DNA of 6,660 bases from an uncultured Eubacteriales bacterium (GTDB taxonomy: Bacteria > Bacillota > Clostridia > Oscillospirales > CAG-272), in the NCBI GenBank assembly GCA_934446485.1, contig CAKSEM010000081.1, positions 1 through 6,660 on the forward strand, written 5' to 3'. Of this stretch, positions 1 to 5,122 are shown in pieces (the first letter of the stretch is position 1; every line of letters starts with the position of its first letter). The notes under the pieces are model-generated. The model did not search any database and was not told the DNA's origin. It saw only the letters and a program-made list of their open reading frames with translations. A program made the position numbers and the translations under genes.

Positions 1-18
1 AACCTTCGGTTCGCCTTG

Positions 19-128
19 GTTTCGGCTTCGGCCGAAACATGACCCTCAGTTCCCACTTCGGGACTTGCCCGGCTCCCGCCGGCAAGTGCGCGCTGAAGCG
101 CGCCGTTTGCTTACTCTCGTTCGCAAAC
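19..128. repeat. Ladder of four hairpins upstream of the mob operon
   Basis: Four consecutive inverted repeats occupy this stretch. (1) 19-26 pairs with 31-38: a perfect 8-bp stem capped by TTCG. (2) 63-73 pairs with 78-87: ten pairs with one bulged C at 70 and a TCCC loop. (3) 88-93 pairs with 98-103: GCGCGC arms around TGAA. (4) 105-110 pairs with 123-128: GTTTGC/GCAAAC around a 12-nt loop. None is followed by a T tract, so ordinary terminators are unlikely. They sit directly upstream of the putative nick region. Strings of hairpins are known in oriT regions and single-strand origins, where DNA folds while single-stranded. That role is inferred; the base pairing is seen directly. Confidence 0.6.
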
Positions 129-157
129 AAAGCGCAACCCTTCGCTCTCGCGCGGGT

Positions 158-163
158 TATAAT
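158..163 (+). promoter_or_regulatory. Candidate -10 box of the mob operon promoter
   Basis: A perfect TATAAT lies 92 bases before the chosen start of the first gene. The expected -35 position (around 135-140) reads CAACCC, which does not resemble TTGACA, and there is no extended -10 TGn. The promoter is therefore weak, activator-dependent, or absent. Transcription from it would begin near 168-171, inside the left arm of the 164-194 inverted repeat, so a protein bound to that repeat (for example the relaxosome accessory protein) would be well placed to repress it. Confidence 0.45.
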
Positions 164-194
164 CATCAACGTCGACTACCAATCGACGTTGATG
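164..194. repeat. Perfect 12-bp inverted repeat, candidate relaxosome binding site or operator
   Basis: The arms are 164-175 (CATCAACGTCGA) and 183-194 (TCGACGTTGATG), separated by seven bases (CTACCAA). All twelve pairs are perfect and the match stops at 163/195. It lies ten bases before an ATCCTG motif, the arrangement in RP4-type oriTs, where an inverted repeat bound by the accessory protein precedes the nick. It also overlaps the expected transcription start of the mob operon, so it may double as an operator. No T tract follows, which argues against a terminator. Confidence 0.7.
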
Positions 195-210
195 CAGGAT
201 CCTGAACAAC
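164..210 (+). other. Candidate origin of transfer (oriT) with MOBP-type nick motif
   Basis: After the inverted repeat comes ATCCTG at 199-204, matching the core of the nick consensus known for MOBP relaxases (YATCCTG|Y in RP4 and relatives). Here the base before the core is G and the base after is A, so the flanks deviate. By analogy the cut would fall between 204 and 205 on the + strand. The motif is the right half of a 10-bp palindrome (195-204), so the minus strand also carries ATCCTG, but only the + strand has the repeat on the correct side. The site sits directly upstream of a MobC-like gene and a MOBP relaxase gene, the usual place for oriT. Function is inferred from layout and motif. 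Confidence 0.55.
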
Positions 211-254
211 ATGCGCTCGGCCTACCAAGCCGCGCGCGAAAGACCCGGTACGCT

Positions 255-1118
255 ATGCCGAATGAGAGACGTATACTTGCGCGCATGACCGACGAGCAGA
301 TCGCTGCATTGCGCGCTAACGCCGCCGCGCTCGATACTGAGGCGGTCGATCTCGCGCGCGCCGCTGCGCGCTTCGACGTGACGACCAACGGCGCGCTTCG
401 AGAAGAAGCCGACGCCGTCTTGATGGCCGTCGATTCTCGCGGCGTCTTGCGCGTGAAGGCTCAATTCTATCGATGGGTAAATCATCGCGATCAATACTTC
501 CGCGCCATCGACGCGCTCGTGCACAAGCACTTCACCAACGTCGCCCACGCCGAGAGCGTCGCGGCGTCAGCTCACGACAAGCTTCTGCACCTTGACGCTC
601 TGGCGAGCGTCGGCATGAAAACGTGCAACGCGATTCTCGAAGTGAACTCGCGCACGCTTCGCGCCTTCCATAAATCCAAACCGAATACGTTTATCTTCCG
701 GGTCGACGGCGAGACCTCTGAGAGCTTCTCGCGCAACTGCACAAAGCTCGGCGTCTCGATGTCCGATTACGTGCGCGGCTTCTGCGTCCCCGGGATCGAC
801 GACGCGTCGGTGCTCGAAGAGTACTTCGACGCGCGTCTCGTTTATGTCGACCGCGCGTCGCTTCCCGAACTAGTGGAGCTCGTTCGCTCGACCGGCTACC
901 TCTTCGACGACGCATTGCATGACATGAACACCATCCGCGCGGCGGAGAGCATGAGCTATTACCGTGCGGTCGAGCTGTGCGAGCACGCGGATAGGAAACT
1001 CGGCCAGGCTGCTTCTCGCTACATGGACATCTGGAAGAAGCTTGACGGCTTAGGCGCGGACATGCTCGACGGATTCGTTGTGCTGCCCATGCCGAAGCAA
1101 GCGAAGAAAGGGGCGTAG
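255..1118 (+). CDS. MobC/NikA-like relaxosome accessory protein with long N-terminal extension
   Basis: The 287-residue product probably binds oriT and helps the relaxase nick. Residues 146-178 have a ribbon-helix-helix pattern: strand IFRVD, a helix ending in KLG, then SMSDYVRGF, matching the VSxSDYIR-like helix of MobC proteins. Residues 202-230, including GYLFDDALHDMNTI, sit where MobC proteins carry their NLNQIA-type helix, but the match is divergent. Residues 1-140 are helical, resemble nothing I recognise, and make the protein much longer than a typical MobC (about 100-150 aa). I chose ATG 255 because a GAAAG lies 12 bases before it and because the upstream in-frame stretch, though open back to position 39, crosses the candidate oriT and promoter. 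ATG 285 is an alternative. The relaxase gene follows after two bases, indicating co-transcription and probable translational coupling. The DNA-binding role is inferred from the fold pattern and position. Confidence 0.72.
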   Translation: MPNERRILARMTDEQIAALRANAAALDTEAVDLARAAARFDVTTNGALREEADAVLMAVDSRGVLRVKAQFYRWVNHRDQYFRAIDALVHKHFTNVAHAESVAASAHDKLLHLDALASVGMKTCNAILEVNSRTLRAFHKSKPNTFIFRVDGETSESFSRNCTKLGVSMSDYVRGFCVPGIDDASVLEEYFDARLVYVDRASLPELVELVRSTGYLFDDALHDMNTIRAAESMSYYRAVELCEHADRKLGQAASRYMDIWKKLDGLGADMLDGFVVLPMPKQAKKGA

Positions 1119-1120
1119 GG

Positions 1121-2581
1121 ATGGCCATGGTGAAGTCGATAGCAAGCAACTTGAAATGCGTCTTCCACATCCAGGACTACTTGGAGAAGAACAACCGCGC
1201 CATCGCGCGCGACTTCCTTAACTTCCCAACCGATCGCGACCATACGCGCAACTGGTCGTATTTCTTCGACGAGACGAGGGCGGAGTACGGCAACGACAGG
1301 CAATGGGGCGGCAAAGACCCGGTGACTTATCAGCACTTCATCATCAGCCCCGATCCGCGCGATGAGGTCGACCTCGACACGCTGCGCGCGTTCGTTACCG
1401 AATGGGCGAACGACTTGTTCGGCGGCGGGGAAGGCTCGCTCGGCTCGTTCGAGGTCGCCATCGTGTACCACGACGACAACAACCGCGGGATCCCGCATGC
1501 GCACGTCGTGGTTAACAACACGAACCTTGAAACCGGCAACAAGCTTCATACTTCGCGGAAGGAGAGCAAGTTCCTCGCGACCCACTTGCAGGATCTCGCA
1601 TTGAAGCACGGCCTGACCGCCTTCGAGAACGACGGCCCCGCGAAGCTCGAACCGACGCTCAAGGTCAAGCGCACGGCTGCCGAGAACGCCATACGCAAGG
1701 AGCGCAAGTTCAGCTGGAAACAGGAGCTTCGCAACGTGGCCGACATCGCCGTGCGCACGAGCGACGGCATACCGCAGTTCCTCGACGCGTGCGCAGCGTA
1801 CGGCGTGGAGGTGTCCGTATCGCGAATCGACAACAAGGACTTCATTTACGCGCACCCCGCGAACCCGACGCGTTGGTGCTGCTCCGGCAAGCAGCTCGGC
1901 GAGAGCTACGTTCCGAGGGCGATACGCGAGCGTATCGAGCAGGTGCGCCCGCGTATAGCCGCGCTGCGCGAGAAGATGCGACCGAACGTGCTCGCCGCCG
2001 CTCCCGAGGCGAAGCTCGCGGAGGTCCGCACGGTGGCCGACGCGTCGAAGACCGAGCGGCGCCATGCCACGCCGGAAGAGAAGGCGGCCGCCCTCAAGGC
2101 CATCCGCGACGCGTGCCGCAACGCGGAGCGCGTCGCAGTGGTCGACCGTTCGGTCAGCGTCGCTCAAGTGGCGTCGACGCTTCGCACCGTGGAGCGTTTC
2201 GGCATCAGGTGCCAGGCCGACTTCCTGCGCGAGATGCAGGGTATCCAGAAGAGCTTGGCGATCGCCAGGAAGCAAAACCGCTTGGATCCCGAGATCGAGC
2301 AATCGCTCAACGAGCAGTACGCCCGCCTCGCTGCTGCAAAGCGCGTCGCCGAGAAATCGATGATGTTCAAAGGCATCGAAGACCCAGGTATGGCGGGGGC
2401 GAAGGCAGCAGGCGGAAGCGCGCGGCCGCGCAACGTCCCCGGTTCGAAATCGGGCAAGGCGTCCTCCCCGCAGCAACGCTCGCGCAACCAGCGGCATGCG
2501 GCGGGCAAGAGCCCGTCATCATCGCCCAGCCGCCGTGGCGGGGGGCGCGACGAAAACGGAAGAAGCAATCGTTCGCGTTAG
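1121..2581 (+). CDS. MOBP-family conjugative relaxase (mobilization nuclease)
   Basis: The relaxase cuts one strand at oriT, stays bound to the 5' end through a tyrosine and pilots the strand into the recipient. In the 486-aa product the likely nucleophile is Tyr20 (HIQDYLEKN). HFIISPDP at 72-79 matches the second conserved block. YHDDNNRGIPHAHVVVNN at 116-133 supplies the metal-binding histidines His117, His126 and His128 and the trailing Asn132, a clear MOBP signature. Residues 200-275 (GVEVSV, then a basic patch, GKQLGESYVPRAI) resemble the region after the nuclease in Gram-positive MobA relaxases. The last 200 residues are helical and basic, ending in a Ser/Arg-rich tail; no helicase or primase domain is visible. 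AAAGGGG at 1107-1113 is well placed for ATG 1121; ATG 1127 is possible. Overlap or near-contact with the accessory gene upstream and the candidate oriT complete a standard mobilization module. Confidence 0.93.
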   Translation: MAMVKSIASNLKCVFHIQDYLEKNNRAIARDFLNFPTDRDHTRNWSYFFDETRAEYGNDRQWGGKDPVTYQHFIISPDPRDEVDLDTLRAFVTEWANDLFGGGEGSLGSFEVAIVYHDDNNRGIPHAHVVVNNTNLETGNKLHTSRKESKFLATHLQDLALKHGLTAFENDGPAKLEPTLKVKRTAAENAIRKERKFSWKQELRNVADIAVRTSDGIPQFLDACAAYGVEVSVSRIDNKDFIYAHPANPTRWCCSGKQLGESYVPRAIRERIEQVRPRIAALREKMRPNVLAAAPEAKLAEVRTVADASKTERRHATPEEKAAALKAIRDACRNAERVAVVDRSVSVAQVASTLRTVERFGIRCQADFLREMQGIQKSLAIARKQNRLDPEIEQSLNEQYARLAAAKRVAEKSMMFKGIEDPGMAGAKAAGGSARPRNVPGSKSGKASSPQQRSRNQRHAAGKSPSSSPSRRGGGRDENGRSNRSR

Positions 2582-2602
2582 ACGACAGACAGGAGAGAGT
2601 GA

Positions 2603-3235
2603 ATGGACACCTTCATTGAAGTCGAGTTTGACGACGGTCTGGTTCGGCATTGGGAGTTTCCCAGAGCTTCGACAAAGGAAGAGGCGACGGTCGAGGTCGA
2701 CGCATGTTTCGGCGACCTAACGGAAGGGGTAATGGTCACGGTGCGCCATCACTCCGCGCCGGATGACGACAGCGACGTGTGCCGTGTGGTGAAGGATTAC
2801 CGTCTTTCCCTCGTTCCGCCCGAGGACATGCCGAAACTGATGGTTTGCCGTTATTGCGGGGATGAGCGCCTTGTCCGGTACGAAGACGGCATCGTCAACC
2901 TGACAAAGTTGAGGCAGCTTTCGCGGCTTTATTGCGGGGACGAAGGCGCGGCAGGGTTGCTGTCCGACATATACGCGACGTCGGAGGCCGTGAAGCAATC
3001 GCACCAAGGGATATCAGATGAGGAGATAGCCGCTATGCTTGGCGTGCCGGTAGGGATGCTCGAAGAAGCACAAGCAGCAGGATTCGAAGAAGAGGATCAG
3101 TCTAAAGAGCATTACGACGACGGCAACGGTGACGGCGAGCCTCCTCAGGAACAGGACTTCGTGGCGGCTGATGACGGTGAAGACGGCGCTGGTTTAGCAG
3201 CGCAGGCTTTCGGCGATGCGGAGGATTATGATTAG
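2603..3235 (+). CDS. Acidic protein of unknown function, third gene of the mob operon
   Basis: I do not recognise this 210-aa protein. AGGAG at 2591-2595 lies seven bases before the ATG, and the gene starts 21 bases after the relaxase stop, so it is probably co-transcribed. Residues 1-75 look beta-rich. A CxxC pair (Cys82, Cys85) begins a segment in which YCGDE occurs twice (residues 84-88 and 110-114); with Cys111 this could bind metal, but a fourth ligand is not obvious. Residues 137-160 (ISDEEIAAMLGVPVGMLEEA) read like a helix-turn-helix, similar to those of sigma-like or phage regulators. From about 161 to the end the chain is strongly acidic and low-complexity, probably disordered. A regulator or relaxosome partner is possible; this is inference from the HTH-like piece and location only. 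Confidence 0.8.
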   Translation: MDTFIEVEFDDGLVRHWEFPRASTKEEATVEVDACFGDLTEGVMVTVRHHSAPDDDSDVCRVVKDYRLSLVPPEDMPKLMVCRYCGDERLVRYEDGIVNLTKLRQLSRLYCGDEGAAGLLSDIYATSEAVKQSHQGISDEEIAAMLGVPVGMLEEAQAAGFEEEDQSKEHYDDGNGDGEPPQEQDFVAADDGEDGAGLAAQAFGDAEDYD

Positions 3236-3295
3236 TCATAACCTTCGGTATTACATTTCACTATACCAGAATGGCTATCTGACCTGCGGGAACGA

Positions 3296-3323
3296 TGCAC
3301 TCTATATTATAATATAGAGTGCA
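3296..3323. repeat. 28-bp perfect palindrome, AT-rich centre, candidate operator
   Basis: Arms 3296-3309 and 3310-3323 are exact reverse complements with no spacer: TGCACTCTATATTA then its complement. The centre is AT-only, in sharp contrast with the GC-rich surroundings, and contains TATAAT on both strands (3308-3313 on +). No good -35 is seen at the expected distance on either strand. It could be an operator for a dimeric regulator covering a -10 element, or a hairpin at the end of the upstream transcript. The absence of a loop favours a double-stranded DNA site over an RNA hairpin. Confidence 0.7.
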
Positions 3324-3355
3324 AGGAAGGGTTCTGACCCTCCTTGCCCTTTCTC
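3321..3355 (+). terminator. Terminator-like hairpin after the mob operon
   Basis: GCAAGGAAGGGT (3321-3332) pairs with ACCCTCCTTGC (3337-3347) over eleven base pairs with one bulged A and a TCTG loop, then CCTTTCT follows. The stem is strong but the T tract is short and broken by C, so termination may be incomplete. It starts 86 bases after the stop codon at 3235 and shares three bases with the end of the upstream palindrome. It may instead be the first element of a regulated leader for the gene at 3450. Confidence 0.5.
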
Positions 3356-3359
3356 GATT

Positions 3360-3425
3360 GCGCCCGGCAGGGATGGGGACGACGGTTCCTATCGTAAATA
3401 CCTGACCGGGCGCCCTTCCTTATTA
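3360..3425 (+). promoter_or_regulatory. Long GC-rich stem with inner hairpin and pyrimidine tail, possible attenuator
   Basis: GCGCCCGGCAGG (3360-3371) pairs with 3401-3413 over twelve base pairs with one bulged A (3405), closing a 29-nt loop. Inside it GGGAC (3376-3380) can pair with GTTCC (3385-3389), with one G-U pair and a GACG loop. The stem is followed by CCTTCCTTATT, a moderately T-rich tail, and then by the ribosome binding site of the next gene. This combination suits an attenuator or folded cis-regulatory RNA controlling the downstream operon. The structure is read directly; the regulatory role is inferred. Confidence 0.45.
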
Positions 3426-3449
3426 AAGGGAAACGACGAAGGAAAGACT

Positions 3450-3899
3450 ATGAACGCGATTCAACTGTTCATGATCGTGGTGCAACTCACGTTCTATTTG
3501 ACGGTCATCTTTTTCAAAGCGATCTACTACCTGCTTTATTACATCTGGCGCGGCGCCGTTTGGCTGCTCAAGCTTCTTTGGCGCGGTTTACGCGCGCTTT
3601 TCGGCTGGGTCGGCGACAAGAGCCGCGAGAAGGCGGCGCGCAAAGCCGAGGAGGAAAGGCAAGCCGAAGAGGAACGCCGCCTCGCGCAGGAAAAGGAAGA
3701 GCAGGTCGAAAAAGTCCGCGAGGTTGCGAAGAAGATGACCGAAGCCGGAATCCCCCCTGAAACCGGGGCGGAAATCTTGAAGGACGTCGCCCATAAACTG
3801 CGCGAAGCGGAGGCGAACGGAACCAAGATCGGCAGCGTGCGAATCGTCTGCAAACAAAAGAAAGACGAGGCGGCAGATGTCGGAACAGACGAAGAATAA
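3450..3899 (+). CDS. Membrane-anchored coiled-coil protein, function unknown
   Basis: This 149-aa product begins with a long hydrophobic stretch (residues 4-32) that should span the membrane, followed by a Trp/Leu-rich amphipathic segment with interspersed Arg and Lys (33-54) that may lie along or cross the membrane. Residues 56-97 are almost entirely Glu, Lys, Arg, Gln and Ala, strongly suggesting a cytoplasmic coiled coil; a compact tail (98-135) follows. AAGGAAAG at 3439-3446 is the ribosome binding site, close to the ATG, and could be masked by upstream TTCCTT (3416-3421). It is the first gene of the second run and overlaps the next gene by 23 bases. A scaffold tying cytoplasmic transfer proteins to the membrane is possible, but no family was recognised. 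Confidence 0.82.
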   Translation: MNAIQLFMIVVQLTFYLTVIFFKAIYYLLYYIWRGAVWLLKLLWRGLRALFGWVGDKSREKAARKAEEERQAEEERRLAQEKEEQVEKVREVAKKMTEAGIPPETGAEILKDVAHKLREAEANGTKIGSVRIVCKQKKDEAADVGTDEE

Positions 3900-4380
3900 C
3901 GTGTTATGCGGCGCGAAGCTTCGCGCCAAGCGCGAGCTTTGCGGCCTCACGATCGAGGAGCTTGCGAACGAATGCGGGTGCGATTGGCGCGACGTGCGCT
4001 CCCTCGAAGAGCCTTGGCGCGGGGTTGCGGTTTCCGACGACGTCGCCGTTTCAGTCGGCGCGCACCTCGACGAATTGCAAGAACGTATGGGCTCTATGCT
4101 CGATTACGTCGTGGACGTCTACGAGGAGTTCGCCGACTTCGTTCAAAAAGACCCGCAGGCCGTTGTGCAGGCCATTGTGCTGCCCTACTACCGCGATCAG
4201 GCCGAATACGATAAATACTCTCGCGATAAAGGCTGTTATTCGTTCACGAACGCCGTGACCCGCGCCTGTCTCGCCGCGTTCGACGATTTCGGCGTGCCGA
4301 CGAGGCTCTATTACCCGGCAGAGGATGAAGAGCTTCACGCTGCGGTGATGTTATCGCGGACGGCGGGCGACGCCGAATGA
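3877..4380 (+). CDS. Probable HTH (XRE-like) protein with unknown C-terminal domain
   Basis: In this 167-aa product, residues 13-66 (KLRAKRELCGLTIEELANEC onward) follow the pattern of an XRE/Cro helix-turn-helix: an LRxxRxxxGLTxEELA start, a second helix WRDVRSLEE, then a helix like those that close the five-helix bundle. The recognition part is atypical and Cys-containing (Cys33, Cys35). Residues 70-160 form a domain I do not recognise, with LPYYRDQAEYDKY at 102-114 and FTNAVTRACLAAFDDFGVPTRLYYPAED at 123-150. GAGG at 3867-3870, six bases before the ATG, supports the start, which lies 23 bases inside the preceding gene. The stop overlaps the next start as ATGA. It may be a regulator of the element, but DNA binding is inferred only. 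Confidence 0.78.
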   Translation: MSEQTKNNVLCGAKLRAKRELCGLTIEELANECGCDWRDVRSLEEPWRGVAVSDDVAVSVGAHLDELQERMGSMLDYVVDVYEEFADFVQKDPQAVVQAIVLPYYRDQAEYDKYSRDKGCYSFTNAVTRACLAAFDDFGVPTRLYYPAEDEELHAAVMLSRTAGDAE

Positions 4381-4556
4381 CGGCCAGGCTCCCTAAAACG
4401 GTGACGCCTGCTCTTATGCGCAAGCTCAACGGCGCCCATATGGCGCGGATGGGGACATGCGACGAAGAGTGCGCGAGTGTGGGATATTGCGCGGCCGTGT
4501 GGCAAACGGCGGCGCAAAAGGTAAAACGAACTGAAGAACGAAAGGAAGTGCGGTAA
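4377..4556 (+). CDS. Small 59-aa cysteine-containing protein
   Basis: A 59-codon frame fills the gap between two coupled genes. Its ATG forms ATGA with the stop of the upstream gene, and its TAA shares a base with the next ATG (TAATG), so it is locked into the reading chain on both sides. Residues 28-38 read CDEECASVGYC, a Cx3Cx5C cluster that might bind metal or an Fe-S cluster, though three cysteines alone do not establish this. The N-terminus has a basic stretch (TARLPKTVTPALMRKL) and the tail is Lys/Arg/Glu-rich. Only a poor GGCGGG-type ribosome binding site precedes it, consistent with translational coupling. No family was recognised. Confidence 0.68.
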   Translation: MTARLPKTVTPALMRKLNGAHMARMGTCDEECASVGYCAAVWQTAAQKVKRTEERKEVR

Positions 4557-4900
4557 TGGCCGCGAGGAAGACGAAAACCGTAGAGGATTACGAGAAAGAG
4601 CTTGCTGATGAGCGCGCGAAGTGGGACGAGAAGCGCAAATCCATCGAAAGCAAGATAGCCGAGGTCAAGAAAGTGCAGCAGAAGAAGGAGGGTGCGGCCA
4701 AAGCGAAAGCCGCGCAGGCCATCGGCGAAGAGGTGCTGGCTCTGCTCGGCGATTGGAAGCGCATCGACTTCGACGCGCTTTCGCTGGCGCTTGCCGAGAT
4801 CCCCGGCCTCGTTCCCGACAACGACGAGTTGGACGCCTCGGCCGATGCAGCCATCGCCCGCGTCGACGCGTACTCCGTGCGCGTTCATTCCAAAAAGTAG
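4556..4900 (+). CDS. Small charged coiled-coil protein, possible mobilization accessory
   Basis: This 114-aa protein has a continuous Lys/Glu-rich helix over residues 7-62, predicted by eye to be a coiled coil, followed by a smaller folded part (63-105, DWKRIDFDALSLALAEIPGL). The layout of a basic helical N-terminus and a short C-terminal domain recalls small accessory proteins encoded beside relaxases in Gram-positive elements (DUF3847/TraD-like), but the match is one of style and is uncertain. AAAGGAAG at 4541-4548 lies seven bases before the ATG. The start overlaps the previous stop as TAATG. Confidence 0.8.
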   Translation: MAARKTKTVEDYEKELADERAKWDEKRKSIESKIAEVKKVQQKKEGAAKAKAAQAIGEEVLALLGDWKRIDFDALSLALAEIPGLVPDNDELDASADAAIARVDAYSVRVHSKK

Positions 4901-4939
4901 CGCGATCAGCCCCGCGAAACGCGAGTGGAGATGGTTCAG

Positions 4940-5122
4940 ATGATGGGGAAGGTTCAAACCGGTTTTGCGGCCGCCGCAGCCGTGTTCGCCGCGGGCGAGG
5001 TGGCTTCGCTCTGGTTCGGCGCGTTCGCTGCCGTGGAGGTCTTCGCCCTTCTGTTCTTTCTTTCCTTGGCGGCGTGGATCGCCGTCGGCATCTGGCGATG
5101 GCGAACGGAGGACGACGAATGA
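4940..5122 (+). CDS. Small two-helix membrane protein
   Basis: The 60-aa product has two hydrophobic segments, about residues 8-31 (alanine-rich) and 33-51, ending in WRWRTEDDE; the positively charged Arg pair suggests that the C-terminus is cytoplasmic. The frame is open from GTG 4925, with ATGs at 4931, 4940 and 4943. I chose 4940 because GTGGAG (4925-4930) is then a ribosome binding site at a proper distance; for 4931 it would touch the start codon. The gene starts 39 bases after the coiled-coil gene and its stop overlaps the next candidate start as ATGA. Small two-pass proteins of this kind are common in conjugation operons; no family was recognised. Confidence 0.68.
   Translation: MMGKVQTGFAAAAAVFAAGEVASLWFGAFAAVEVFALLFFLSLAAWIAVGIWRWRTEDDE

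Larger units (their letters stand above)
3236..3449 (+). other. Structured intergenic leader between the mob operon and the next operon
   Basis: These 214 bases have no convincing gene; the only short open frames are a 5-codon frame at 3295-3312 and a 10-codon frame at 3373-3405, neither with a well-spaced ribosome binding site. They hold a 28-bp palindrome, a terminator-like hairpin and a long GC-rich stem, listed separately. In addition CCCTTCCTT (3413-3421) is perfectly complementary to AAGGAAGGG (3323-3331), while its parts can pair instead with AAGGG (3426-3430) or AAGGAA (3439-3444), the Shine-Dalgarno of the next gene. Competing pairings of this kind are typical of attenuators and cis-regulatory RNAs. 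I do not recognise it as a known riboswitch class. Confidence 0.5.

Noticed and set aside
39..254. Upstream extension of the accessory-protein gene to ATG 39 or 192
   Set aside because: The frame is open, but no ribosome binding site precedes either ATG and the stretch contains hairpins, a -10 box and the candidate oriT; the encoded residues look non-protein-like.
1019..2497. 492-codon open frame on the minus strand
   Set aside because: It lies opposite the relaxase gene, is Arg/Leu/Val-rich without motifs, and such antisense frames are common in GC-rich coding DNA. The + strand frame has clear relaxase motifs.
1..3249. AACCTTCGGT at both 1-10 and 3240-3249, bracketing the mob operon
   Set aside because: A shared 10-mer is expected many times by chance in 6.7 kb; there is no extended homology, so I do not call it a flanking direct repeat.
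3296..3323. Palindrome as a promoter with its own -35
   Set aside because: Neither strand has a TTGACA-like hexamer at 16-18 bases from the TATAAT, so I list it as an operator or structural site, not a promoter.
3373..3405. Ten-codon frame (MGTTVPIVNT) as a leader peptide
   Set aside because: AGGG touches the start codon instead of being spaced from it, and the frame lies mostly in the loop of a strong stem; no run of regulatory codons is seen.
3360..3413. Arms of the long stem resemble an RP4-type nick (CCTG before CCGGG) on both strands
   Set aside because: The ATCCTG core is not intact on either strand, and the site is not next to the relaxase start; the 164-210 site fits better.
4244..4957. 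237-codon open frame on the minus strand
   Set aside because: It crosses four coupled + strand genes and its composition is that of a shadow frame.
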